Positions 55,573-64,000 of a stretch of DNA of 64,000 bases are shown here, in pieces. The DNA is from an uncultured Oscillospiraceae bacterium (GTDB lineage Bacteria; Bacillota; Clostridia; Oscillospirales; Oscillospiraceae). Location: NCBI GenBank assembly GCA_910587505.1, contig CAJULD010000012.1:7791-71790 (forward strand). The letters are read 5' to 3'. The translations under genes were made by a program, and so were the position numbers. The notes below the pieces were generated by a model that worked only from the letters and a program-made list of their open reading frames with translations, searched no databases and was not told where the DNA came from. Position 1 is the stretch's first letter; each line of letters starts with the position of its first letter.

Positions 55573-55601
55573 TTGATTTATCGGAGGGAGAATGGTATAC
55601 T
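55573..55601 (+). promoter_or_regulatory. Promoter for whiA
   Basis: TTGATT, a 17-bp spacer and TATACT, 32 bp before the start codon. Confidence 0.8.
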
Positions 55602-55633
55602 AAGAGAAATCTCCGAGGGCGGGAGGCTGCGCC

Positions 55634-56527
55634 ATGTCCTTTTCCAGCGACGTAAAAACCGAATTGTGCCGGGCGGGATTGGACCGGCCCTGCTGCATCC
55701 GGGCGGAGACCTACGGCGCGCTGCTGCATGGCAACACCTTCACAACGAGGGAGGTGCGGCTCATCACTGAGAGCGAAAGCTTTGCCAGGCGGCTGCCCGC
55801 GCTGCTGAGCCGGGCCTTCGGGCTGACATTCGACCGCCTGCCGGGGGAGGGGGAGCGGAAATATATTTTCCAGCTCCTCCGGGAGGAGAAAATCCGCCGG
55901 ATCATCGACGCGTTCGGTTTTGATTCCCGGCAAAGCCCGGTGCTGCACATAAATTTTGGCCTGCTGGAGGAGGAATGCTGCCGGGCGGCGTTCCTGCGGG
56001 GCGCGTTTCTTGCGGGGGGGAGCGTGACGGAGCCCAGCAAGCGCTACCATCTGGAGCTGGTGACCAGCCATGCCCAGGCCAGCCGGGAGCTGATGGCGCT
56101 GCTGGCCGATATGGGCCGCCAGCCGGGACAGACCGCCCGGAATGGAAGCCGGGTAACTTACTTCAAAAGCAGCGAACAGATCGAGGAATTACTGACCCTG
56201 ATGGGCGCGCCGGTATCGGCCATGGAGCTGATGAACGCCAGAGCGGAAAAGGAGCTGCGCAACGGTATAAACCGCCGGGTCAACTGCGAGGCGGCCAATC
56301 TGGACAAGGCGGTGGACGCCGCCCAGGAGCAGCTGGAAGCGATCCGGAGACTGTATGCGCTGGACCGGGTGGAGGGCCTGAACGACGCGCTGAAGGAAAC
56401 CATCGTGCTGCGGGAGACCTATCCGGAGCTGACGTTGAGCCAGCTGGCGGAGGAGTTTGAGCCGCCCATCACCAAAAGCTGCCTCAACCACCGGCTGAGA
56501 AAGCTGGTGGAGCTGAGCAAATCCTAG
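55634..56527 (+). CDS. whiA: WhiA-type DNA-binding protein
   Basis: GGGAGGCTGCGCC precedes ATG 55634. The 297-residue protein begins SFSSDVKTELC, has a LAGLIDADG-homing-endonuclease-like fold (CCRAAFLRGAFLAGGSV, YHLELVTSHAQASRELMALLADMG) and ends in an HTH (LTLSQLAEEFEPPITKSCLNHRLRKL). WhiA influences cell division and sporulation in Gram-positives. Its usual neighbours rapZ and yvcK lie 7 kb upstream. It is likely co-transcribed with the next gene, 13 nt away. Confidence 0.95.
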   Translation: MSFSSDVKTELCRAGLDRPCCIRAETYGALLHGNTFTTREVRLITESESFARRLPALLSRAFGLTFDRLPGEGERKYIFQLLREEKIRRIIDAFGFDSRQSPVLHINFGLLEEECCRAAFLRGAFLAGGSVTEPSKRYHLELVTSHAQASRELMALLADMGRQPGQTARNGSRVTYFKSSEQIEELLTLMGAPVSAMELMNARAEKELRNGINRRVNCEAANLDKAVDAAQEQLEAIRRLYALDRVEGLNDALKETIVLRETYPELTLSQLAEEFEPPITKSCLNHRLRKLVELSKS

Positions 56528-56540
56528 AGAGGAGAGAGAT

Positions 56541-57335
56541 ATGCGAATCACCGCGCTGGTAGAGAACCGGTCCGACTGTGAACTGACGCCGGTTCATGGC
56601 CTGTCCTTATATGTTGAAACAAAGCGGCACAGGCTCCTTTTTGACCTGGGACCGGATGGTACGATGCTGAAAAACGCGAAAAAACGGGGCATCGATCTGG
56701 GCGGGGTGGACACGGTTGTCATTTCCCACGGCCACGCCGACCACGGCGGTGGGCTGGCTGCGTTCCTGGAGGTGAACCGCACGGCAAAGGTTTATATCCA
56801 GCGCCGGGCCTTTGAGAAGCATTTTTCCAGGGCGCTGGGGTTTGTGAAGGCGCCTGTCGGCCTGGACCGGAAGCTGATGGACCACCCGCAGGTCGTACTG
56901 CTGGATGGGGAGTACCGGATCGACGGGGAGCTGCTGATGTTCACCGTGGCGGACACGTCGAAGTACCCTTCCACGGCCAATCGCACGCTGTATGACGAAA
57001 AGGGGCCGGATACTTTTGCCCATGAACAGAATCTGATGATTATGGAAGAGAAAAACGTACTTATTATGGGCTGCGGCCACTGCGGCGTGGTGAACATTCT
57101 GGAGCGGGCGAGGGCGTACGATCCAAAGGTCTGCATCGGGGGATACCATCTCATGGTTCCGGTAACAAAGAAATCCGTGCCGGAGGACATCCTGGAAGGA
57201 ATTGCCAGAGAGCTGGCGGGGTACGATATGGATTTCTACACCTGCCACTGCACGGGGGAGGAAGCCTACCGGTACCTGTCCCGCCGGGTACCCGGAATGC
57301 GGTATCTGTCCTGCGGGGAAAGCATCGAAATCTGA
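56541..57335 (+). CDS. MBL-fold metal-dependent hydrolase
   Basis: AGAGGAGAGAG precedes ATG 56541. The 264-residue protein has the metallo-beta-lactamase motif ISHGHADHGGG (about 62-72), LIMGCGHCGVVNILERA, and GGYHLMVP. The layout is like archaeal-type dihydropterin synthase-related MBL proteins (MptA/RFA-P synthase-like annotation), whose substrate in bacteria is not established. Confidence 0.88.
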   Translation: MRITALVENRSDCELTPVHGLSLYVETKRHRLLFDLGPDGTMLKNAKKRGIDLGGVDTVVISHGHADHGGGLAAFLEVNRTAKVYIQRRAFEKHFSRALGFVKAPVGLDRKLMDHPQVVLLDGEYRIDGELLMFTVADTSKYPSTANRTLYDEKGPDTFAHEQNLMIMEEKNVLIMGCGHCGVVNILERARAYDPKVCIGGYHLMVPVTKKSVPEDILEGIARELAGYDMDFYTCHCTGEEAYRYLSRRVPGMRYLSCGESIEI

Positions 57336-57428
57336 GACTGTTCTTTGCCCGGCCGGGGAGTCGAAGCGAAATCAGATAAACCTGCCCTGCGCCGCGCAGC
57401 GGCGCATAAAGAAAGACAGAGGTAACAG

Positions 57429-60400
57429 ATGTCATTTGTCCACCTTCACGTCCATACAGAGTACAGTTTGCTGGACGGCTTCTGCAAAATCAGCGGTCTG
57501 GCCAAGCGGGTAAAAGCGCTGGGGCAGACCGCCGTGGCGGTCACCGACCACGGCGTCATGTACGGCGCCATCGATTTCTACCGGGCCTGTAAGGCTGAGG
57601 GGATCAGGCCCATCATCGGCTGCGAGGTCTATGTGACCCCGCCGGACCGCAAACGCTCCGACCGGGTTCACGAGCTGGACGCCGAAAGCCGCCACCTGGT
57701 GCTGCTCTGCCGGAACGATGAGGGCTATAAAAACCTCAGCTATATGGTCAGCAGGGGCTTTGTAGACGGCTTCTACATCAGGCCCAGGATCGACATGGAG
57801 CTTCTGCGGGCCCACTGCGGAGGGCTGATCGCCCTGTCCGCCTGCCTGGCCGGAGAGATCCCCAAACGGCTGGTCAATGGAAACTACGAAGGGGCCAGGG
57901 CCTACGCACTGGAGATGCGGGAGCTCTTTGGCGAGGACGGATTTTACCTGGAGCTTCAGGACCACGGTATCCGGGAGCAGGCCGTGGTCAACGAAGGGCT
58001 GCTGCGCCTCCACGAGGAGACCGGCATCCCGCTGGTGTGTACCAACGACTGCCACTACCTGACGCCGGAGGACGCGGAGGCTCACGACGTGCTGCTTTGC
58101 ATCCAGACCGGGAAGCTGGTGGAGGACGAGAAACGGATGCGCTATGAGCCACGGAATTTCTACGTCCGGTCCACGGAGGAAATGGAGAAGCTCTTCCGCC
58201 GGTATCCGGATGCCGTCGCCAACACGGAGAAAATCGCGGCGCTGTGCAATCTGGAATTTACCTTCGGGACCTACCACCTGCCGGCGTTCCGCGTGCCGAC
58301 GGAGGAGACGCCCCAGGCATATATCCGGCGGCTGTGTGAGGAAGGCTTTGCCGGACGGTATCAGGACCGGCACCCGGAGTATCACAGACAGCTGGAATAT
58401 GAGCTGGACATGATTGAGAAGATGGGGTTCACGGACTATTTCCTGATTGTCTCCGACTTCGTCCGTTTTGCCCGGAAGGCGGGGATCCCCGTGGGGCCCG
58501 GGCGGGGATCCGCCGCAGGCAGTATGGTTTCTTACTGTCTGGACATCACCGATATTGATCCCATGAAATACAGCCTCTACTTCGAGCGGTTCCTGAATCC
58601 GGAGCGGGTGAGCATGCCGGATATCGACATGGACTTCGGCGACGTCCGCCGGGACGAGGTGGTGGACTACGTCCGCAGGAAATACGGAACCGACCGGGTG
58701 GCCCAGATCGTCACCTTCGGCACCATGGCCGCCCGCAACGCCATCCGGGACGTGGGGCGGGTGATGAACATGCCCTACGCCGAGGTGGATGTGGTGGCCA
58801 AACAGGTGCCCAGCGGACCGGGGGCGCTGCACATCACCCTGGACGACGCGCTGCGGTTGAGCAGGCCGCTGAAAGATCTGTACGAGGGCGACGAGCGGAT
58901 CAAAAAACTGATCGACACCGCCAGGGCCCTGGAGGGCGTACCCCGCCACGCCTCCACCCACGCCGCCGGCGTGGTGATTACCCGCGATCCGGTGTACACC
59001 TACGTGCCCCTGGCCCGGAACGACGAGACCATCGTCTGCCAGTATACCATGGTGACGCTGGAGGAGCTGGGGCTGCTGAAAATGGACTTTCTGGGCCTGC
59101 GAAACCTGACGGTGCTGGACGACGCGGTGCGGATGGTCCGGAAACGGGAGCCGGATTTCCGGCTGGAGGATGTGCCGGAGGACGATCCTGCGGTCTACGA
59201 CATGCTGACCCAGGGAAAGACCGGCGGCGTGTTCCAGATGGAGTCCGCGGGGATGACCGGCGTGTGCGTGGGGCTGAAGCCCCAGTCCATTGAGGATCTG
59301 ACGGCTATCGTGGCGCTGTACCGGCCGGGCCCGATGGAATCCATTCCCCGGTTTATCGCCTGTAAGCATGACCCCAGTCTGGTGACCTACAGGCACCCTT
59401 CGCTGAAGCCCATTTTGTCCATCACCTACGGCTGCATCGTCTATCAGGAGCAGGTCATGCAGATCTTCCAGCAGCTGGCGGGATATTCCCTGGGGCAGGC
59501 CGACATGGTTCGCCGGGCCATGAGCAAGAAGAAGGCCAAAGATATTGCCAGGGAGCAGGACTCGTTCCTCCACGGCGATCCCGCCCGGAACATCGCCGGG
59601 TGCGTGGCCAACGGCATTCCCGAGGACGTGGCCCAGGCCATCTACAACGAAATTTACGATTTTGCCAATTACGCCTTCAACAAGGCCCACGCGGTGTGCT
59701 ACGCCGTGGTCGCCTATCAGACGGCGTGGTTCAAGCTGCACTACCCTAAGGAGTACATGGCGGCGCTGCTGACCTCGGTGCTGGATGTGGCCGGCAAGGT
59801 GGCGGGCTATATCGGCGAGTGCAGGGAGATGGGCATCCCCCTGCTGCCTCCGGACGTGAACCGTTCCTATGACAGCTTTACCGTGGAGGAGGGGGGCATC
59901 CGCTTCGGGCTGGTGGCCATCAAGAACATCGGCCGCGGCTTTATTCAGAACGTGGTGAAGGAGCGGGAACGGAACGGCCTGTTCTCCGGCTTCCAGGACT
60001 TCTGCCAGCGGATGTACGGCACGGATATGAACAAACGGGCGGTGGAAAATCTGATCCGTGCGGGGGCCTTCGACAGCTTCGGCGCTTTCCGCAGCCAGCT
60101 GGCCGCCATCAGCGAGAAGCTTCTTGACGCCCTTGCCGGAAGCAGGCGGCAGAATATCGACGGACAGATCGACTTTTTCGGTCTGTCCACGCCGTCCGGA
60201 CAGAGTCCCGCGGTGAGCGTCCAGCTGCCCGACATTCCGGAGTACGCCCTGGACGAGCGGCTGCGTCAGGAGCGGGAGGTCACGGGGATGTATCTCTCCG
60301 GACATCCCATGAACGCCTACCGGGAAACCGTCCGGTCCGCCGGAGCGGTCCGCATCGGCTCCATCGGCGAGGACTTTTCTCAGGAGGGCGGTCCCACCGT

Positions 60401-60935
60401 TTACCAGGATGAGCAGGCCATTGCAGTGGCGGGCATCGTCACGGCCTACCGCACCCGCACTACCCGCAGCGGCAGCCTGATGGCCTACGCCACCGTGGAG
60501 GACGACAGCGGAGCCATCGAGCTGCTGTGCTTTGCCAGGACGCTGGAGCAGTTCGGCCGCCTGCTCAGTCCGGACAGCGCGGTGCTGATTAAGGGAAAGC
60601 TGTCTGTCCGGGATGAGAAGCCGCCCCAGATCATCTGCGACGGGGTGTACGCCCTGCGGAACGGTGGGAACATGCAGCCCGCTCCCCCGGCCGCGCCGAA
60701 GACGGCGGGCGTGCAGGTGCTGGAGGGAAAGGTGCTGTGGCTGCGCCTGCCCTCTGCCGAGTCTCCGGCACTGGCGCATATCAACCGGGTCATCGCCATG
60801 TTTCCGGGCGGCACGCCGGCAAGGATCTTCTTCAGGGACACCGGAAAACGGATGGGGACCCGGTGCCTGCTGGGGAAATCCCTGGTGGAGGAGCTGCGGG
60901 AGGTGCTGGGGGAGGAAAACGTGGTCATCCAGTAG
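57429..60935 (+). CDS. dnaE: DNA polymerase III alpha subunit, DnaE type
   Basis: AGGTAACAG precedes ATG 57429. The 1168-residue protein has an N-terminal PHP domain (FVHLHVHTEYSLLDG), the palm with PDIDMDFGDVRRDEVVDYV (two catalytic Asp), GKTGGVFQMESAGMTG, VALYRPGPME, a helix-hairpin-helix region, and a C-terminal OB fold (VAGIVTAYRTRTTRSGSLMAYATVEDDSGAIEL). Length and domain order are those of the replicative DnaE1/DnaE3 group; PolC is expected elsewhere in a member of this phylum. Confidence 0.97.
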   Translation: MSFVHLHVHTEYSLLDGFCKISGLAKRVKALGQTAVAVTDHGVMYGAIDFYRACKAEGIRPIIGCEVYVTPPDRKRSDRVHELDAESRHLVLLCRNDEGYKNLSYMVSRGFVDGFYIRPRIDMELLRAHCGGLIALSACLAGEIPKRLVNGNYEGARAYALEMRELFGEDGFYLELQDHGIREQAVVNEGLLRLHEETGIPLVCTNDCHYLTPEDAEAHDVLLCIQTGKLVEDEKRMRYEPRNFYVRSTEEMEKLFRRYPDAVANTEKIAALCNLEFTFGTYHLPAFRVPTEETPQAYIRRLCEEGFAGRYQDRHPEYHRQLEYELDMIEKMGFTDYFLIVSDFVRFARKAGIPVGPGRGSAAGSMVSYCLDITDIDPMKYSLYFERFLNPERVSMPDIDMDFGDVRRDEVVDYVRRKYGTDRVAQIVTFGTMAARNAIRDVGRVMNMPYAEVDVVAKQVPSGPGALHITLDDALRLSRPLKDLYEGDERIKKLIDTARALEGVPRHASTHAAGVVITRDPVYTYVPLARNDETIVCQYTMVTLEELGLLKMDFLGLRNLTVLDDAVRMVRKREPDFRLEDVPEDDPAVYDMLTQGKTGGVFQMESAGMTGVCVGLKPQSIEDLTAIVALYRPGPMESIPRFIACKHDPSLVTYRHPSLKPILSITYGCIVYQEQVMQIFQQLAGYSLGQADMVRRAMSKKKAKDIAREQDSFLHGDPARNIAGCVANGIPEDVAQAIYNEIYDFANYAFNKAHAVCYAVVAYQTAWFKLHYPKEYMAALLTSVLDVAGKVAGYIGECREMGIPLLPPDVNRSYDSFTVEEGGIRFGLVAIKNIGRGFIQNVVKERERNGLFSGFQDFCQRMYGTDMNKRAVENLIRAGAFDSFGAFRSQLAAISEKLLDALAGSRRQNIDGQIDFFGLSTPSGQSPAVSVQLPDIPEYALDERLRQEREVTGMYLSGHPMNAYRETVRSAGAVRIGSIGEDFSQEGGPTVYQDEQAIAVAGIVTAYRTRTTRSGSLMAYATVEDDSGAIELLCFARTLEQFGRLLSPDSAVLIKGKLSVRDEKPPQIICDGVYALRNGGNMQPAPPAAPKTAGVQVLEGKVLWLRLPSAESPALAHINRVIAMFPGGTPARIFFRDTGKRMGTRCLLGKSLVEELREVLGEENVVIQ

Positions 60936-60988
60936 GAGAGAGACCGCGTTATATCATATGGGAAGAAACAGCAGCGGGAGGAATGAAA

Positions 60989-62938
60989 ATGATTACCCAA
61001 TTCATCTATGGTCATCCGGTAGAAACCTTCGCGGTTACCGAAAAAATTCCCGTGGCGGACCACGAGGCACTGCGGCGCTTCTCCAGGAAAAAGGGAACGG
61101 TCCAGGTTTTCAGCTGTCCTCTGGATGAGGACGCCGTCATTTATGGTCTGGGGGAGACCATGCGAGGCATCAACAAGCGGGGCGGGCGGTACATCAGCTT
61201 TAACTATGACGACCCCCATCACAGGGACGATATGCCGTCCATGTACGGCTCGCATAACTTCTTTGTGGTGGACGGCGCGGAAACCTTCGGCGCATTTTTT
61301 GATACGCCGGCCAAGGTGACCTTCGATATGGACGCCAGAGGCGAGGGCGTCCTGTCGGTGCTCTGTGAGACGCAGGATCTTCGGCTTTACGTCGTAGAGG
61401 GGGAGAGCGCCTACGACGTGGTAAAGCAGTTTCTGGGCAGTATTGGACGGAGCTTTCTGCCTCCGCTCTGGGCCTTTGGCTATGGACAGAGCCGCTGGGG
61501 ATATAAAACGGCGCGGGATATCAGCCGTGTTGCGGCCAGGCATGAAGAGAAGTCCATCCCTCTGGACTATATCTGCATGGATATTGACTATATGGACCGG
61601 TTCATTGACTTTACCGTGAACAGGCGCCGGTTCCCCGATATGGCCGGGTTCGCCGCCGGATTGAAGGAGAAGGGACTCCATCTGGTGCCCATTGTGGATG
61701 CGGGAATCAAGATCGAGCCGGGCAACCCCGTATATGACGAGGGCGTCCGGGAGGGGTATTTCTGCAAGAATCACGAGGGAACGGATTTCAAGGCGGAGGT
61801 TTGGCCCGGAATGACCCATTTCCCGGACTTTCTCCAGGAGAGGGTCCGGCGCTGGTTCGGGGATCAGTATAAGGTCTATACGGACTGTGGACTGGAGGGC
61901 TTCTGGAACGATATGAACGAGCCCGCCATTTTCTCCACGGAGTACAGAGCCAAAGGGACGAACCCGGACGCCGAACGGGGAGACCCGGACCAGCCGGAGC
62001 GTCACATCGCCGATTTCAAGGATTTCTTCCACCGGCTGGACGACGGGCGGGAAAAAAGCAACTATGAGGTCCACAATCTGTACGGAGCCATGATGACCCG
62101 CGCCTCCGGCGAGGGGCTGGAGCGGCTTTTGGATAAACGGTATCTGCTCTTCTCCCGGGCCTCCTGCATTGGCGCCCACCGGTATGGCGGAATCTGGACG
62201 GGAGACAACGCCTCTACCTGGGAAATGCTGCGGCAGAATGTGTATCACATGCCCTCGCTGAATATGTGCGGTTTCCTCTTCAGCGGCGCGGACACCGGCG
62301 GCTTCGGCGGGAACTGCACACGGGAGCTGCTGCTGCGCTGGCTGGCCGTCTCCGTTTTTACGCCGCTCATGCGCAATCACACAGCAATCTTTACCCGGAA
62401 CCAGGAGTGTTACCGTTTCCGGGATCCCCAGGACTTCCGGACCATCATCAGTTTGCGTTACCGGCTGCTGCCGTATCTGTACTCCGAGTTCATGAAGGCC
62501 GCGCTGCGGCAGGATATGTTTATCAAACCGTTGGCCTTTGATTTTCCCGGCGACGGGAAGGCCCGGCGGATTGAGGATCAGCTGATGGTAGGGGAGAGCG
62601 TCATGATCGCCCCTGTTCTGGAGCAGGGCGCCAGGGGGCGGATCGTCTATCTGCCGGAGCCCATGACGGAGGTCCGGTATAACCGGGAGGGCTTCACCTG
62701 CATCGACGTGGGCGCAGGAGAGCGAACAGTCATGACGCCGCTGAATCAGGTGGTATTCTACATCCGGAAAGGGAAGCTGGTCCCGGTGGGCAGGGAGGCC
62801 TCCAACACGTCGGAACTGGATTTGCTGGATGTGGAGCTGCTGGGCTCCGGCACAGCCTATGAACAGTATGTGGATGACGGCTATACCAGATCGTGCAGTC
62901 TGGAGCGGTGCGTGATCCGGCGCAGGGAAGATCGCTAA
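60989..62938 (+). CDS. Glycoside hydrolase family 31 (alpha-glucosidase-like)
   Basis: ATG 60989 is preferred over 60983 because GGGAGG ends 7 nt before it. The 649-residue protein has the GH31 barrel: PPLWAFGYGQSRWGY, the nucleophile region GFWNDMNEPAIF (Asp) and the acid/base region GGIWTGDNAS (Asp), with FLFSGADTGGFGG. There is no signal peptide, so it is cytoplasmic and probably acts on imported alpha-glucosides. Substrate linkage is unknown. Confidence 0.94.
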   Translation: MITQFIYGHPVETFAVTEKIPVADHEALRRFSRKKGTVQVFSCPLDEDAVIYGLGETMRGINKRGGRYISFNYDDPHHRDDMPSMYGSHNFFVVDGAETFGAFFDTPAKVTFDMDARGEGVLSVLCETQDLRLYVVEGESAYDVVKQFLGSIGRSFLPPLWAFGYGQSRWGYKTARDISRVAARHEEKSIPLDYICMDIDYMDRFIDFTVNRRRFPDMAGFAAGLKEKGLHLVPIVDAGIKIEPGNPVYDEGVREGYFCKNHEGTDFKAEVWPGMTHFPDFLQERVRRWFGDQYKVYTDCGLEGFWNDMNEPAIFSTEYRAKGTNPDAERGDPDQPERHIADFKDFFHRLDDGREKSNYEVHNLYGAMMTRASGEGLERLLDKRYLLFSRASCIGAHRYGGIWTGDNASTWEMLRQNVYHMPSLNMCGFLFSGADTGGFGGNCTRELLLRWLAVSVFTPLMRNHTAIFTRNQECYRFRDPQDFRTIISLRYRLLPYLYSEFMKAALRQDMFIKPLAFDFPGDGKARRIEDQLMVGESVMIAPVLEQGARGRIVYLPEPMTEVRYNREGFTCIDVGAGERTVMTPLNQVVFYIRKGKLVPVGREASNTSELDLLDVELLGSGTAYEQYVDDGYTRSCSLERCVIRRREDR

Positions 62939-63090
62939 ACCGCCTCACCGTATTGCTTGCGTGCGGAAGTAATATCTGCCGTGCTTTTCAGTTGCCGCCG
63001 CTTGCGGCGGCGGGCAAAACGGCTTCAATCAAATACATTATTTCCGAATTTAAAATGCGGGAATAATAAATAAGGAAAGAGGAAAATACC

Positions 63091-63600
63091 ATGAATGAAA
63101 AAGTTGCGCAGCTTATCAACGAGCAGATCAACCATGAGTTTTATTCCGCCTATCTCTATCTGGACTTCGCCAATTATTACGCTGCCGCCGGCCTGGACGG
63201 CTTTGAAAACTGGTACCGTGTGCAGGCCCAGGAGGAGCAGGCCCACGCCATGCTCTTTTACCAGTACCTCCATAATAACGGCGAGAAGGTGACCCTGAAG
63301 GCGATCCGGCAGCCGGACAAGGTCCTGGACAGTCCGATGGCGCCTCTGAAGGCCGGTCTGGAGCACGAGAAGCTGGTCACCGGCCTCATTGACGGAATCT
63401 ATGCGCTGGCCTTTGAAGCGAGGGATTTCCGCACCATGCAGGTACTGGACTGGTTTGTCAAGGAGCAGGGCGAGGAGGAAAAGAACGCCGCGGACCTGAT
63501 TACCAGAATGGAGCTCTTCGGCGGGGATGCGAAGGGGCTGTACATGCTCAACAGCGAGCTGAAATCCCGCGTATATACCGCGCCGTCTCTGACGCTGTAA
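63091..63600 (+). CDS. ftnA: Non-haem ferritin
   Basis: AAGGAAAGAGG precedes ATG 63091. The 169-residue protein has the four-helix ferritin pattern with ferroxidase ligands: Glu17 in INHEFYSAYLYLDFANYY, the EEQAH motif near 50-54, Glu near 94 and EQGEEEKNA near 127-135. It stores iron in a 24-subunit shell. Transcription ends at 63703-63748. Confidence 0.95.
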   Translation: MNEKVAQLINEQINHEFYSAYLYLDFANYYAAAGLDGFENWYRVQAQEEQAHAMLFYQYLHNNGEKVTLKAIRQPDKVLDSPMAPLKAGLEHEKLVTGLIDGIYALAFEARDFRTMQVLDWFVKEQGEEEKNAADLITRMELFGGDAKGLYMLNSELKSRVYTAPSLTL

Positions 63601-63702
63601 CCCGCAATAACGGGAGAAAGCAGGAACCCCTAAGGCTTAACAGTGATAAGGAAGTATTCACAACAGCGTATTGCCAACGCTGACAAACAGGGTGCAGACA
63701 GG

Positions 63703-63748
63703 AGCAGAGAACCGATCACTTGCATTAGTGGCCGGTTCTCTGCTTTTC
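63703..63748 (+). terminator. Terminator after ferritin
   Basis: AGCAGAGAACCG (63703-63714) pairs with CGGTTCTCTGCT (63733-63744), with an inner CACT/AGTG pair, followed by TTTTCTG. Confidence 0.9.
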
Positions 63749-63839
63749 TGTTACGTAATAGAACGTCGTTTTTGGAGCAGACTTATACAGCAAAGGCGGG
63801 AAAAGCTGTCAGGGACGCAAAGCGCAGAGTTTGCCCTGG

Positions 63840-64000
63840 CTACTTATCAATTCTTCGCAACAGAATACTGCACATACCAGCGGCTAAAACAAAAATCAGG
63901 AGTAGCGGCCAAAGGCTTTCAAACCTGAAAACACTTTCTGCCATCAGTTTATATCCCCATGTAGCCGGAAATAGTTTTCCTATTGTTTCAAACGTTTTTG
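63840..64000 (-). CDS. ABC-2-type permease, C-terminal end (partial)
   Basis: The leftward frame enters from the right edge and ends at TAG 63840. The visible 52 residues read KTFETIGKLFPATWGYKLMA, then a helix (LWPLLLIFVLAAGMCSILL) and RRIDK. The LFPxTWG motif followed by one final helix is typical of the C-terminus of ABC-2 drug or antibiotic exporter permeases. The rest is outside the window. Confidence 0.6.
   Translation of the reverse strand, partial: KTFETIGKLFPATWGYKLMAESVFRFESLWPLLLIFVLAAGMCSILLRRIDK

Noticed and set aside
57432..60779. A leftward open frame of about 1100 codons opposite dnaE
   Set aside because: It is the antisense image of dnaE, with His/Gly/Leu-rich low-complexity product and no ribosome site.
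63671..63928. Rightward 85-codon frame after ferritin
   Set aside because: It overlaps a clear terminator and the opposite-strand permease end, with no ribosome site.

Overview
The window comes from a GC-rich, spore-forming member of the Bacillota, class Clostridia. It looks most like the Oscillospiraceae. The evidence is a set of sporulation genes (cotJ cluster, cwlD, spoVM, a SPOCS/LysM coat protein) together with whiA, a T-box leader, a pyrophosphate-type phosphofructokinase and an archaeal-type prolyl-tRNA synthetase. The species cannot be named from sequence alone. No rRNA, tRNA or CRISPR array was seen.

Positions 1 to about 24,900 are the right-hand part of a mobile element, probably prophage-like. 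Apart from one leftward gene cut by the left edge, about 56 genes all read rightward. Most are short and acidic, are joined by ATGA or GTGA overlaps, and belong to families I know only as hypothetical proteins of Clostridia phages and integrative elements. Recognisable genes are two XRE-type regulators, a BRO-N-like protein, a PemK/MazF-family toxin, a large C5-cytosine methyltransferase with a repeated recognition region, a broken MT-A70 adenine methyltransferase, and an RtcB RNA ligase. No structural, replication, conjugation or integrase gene lies in the visible part. The genes are grouped behind seven near-identical promoters whose spacers carry a conserved GGCGGTAGG-type motif, and five copies of a GTTACC-N4-GGTAAC dyad are scattered among them.

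At about 24,900 the element ends inside cotJC. The N-terminal 70 codons of this manganese-catalase-like coat protein gene are intact and then run into element sequence. A cotJA-cotJB fusion gene lies just upstream of it. This is the arrangement of elements that interrupt sporulation genes.

From 25,700 to 64,000 the DNA is chromosomal. It holds cwlD, radA, an acetyltransferase, efp, an acidic zinc-ribbon protein, spoVM and a SPOCS/LysM protein. Then come pyrophosphate PFK (reverse strand), a LytTR/GHKL two-component pair, fba, a DUF4230 protein, and an XRE repressor beside a NatAB-like ABC exporter. These are followed by greA, proS and a dicarboxylate symporter behind a T-box with an apparent Asp specifier. 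The murB-rapZ-yvcK cluster is separated from whiA by a TfoX-domain gene, a small membrane protein, a five-gene dipeptide-type ABC transporter and a ComFB-like gene. After whiA come an MBL hydrolase, dnaE, a GH31 glycosidase, ferritin and the end of an ABC-2 permease.
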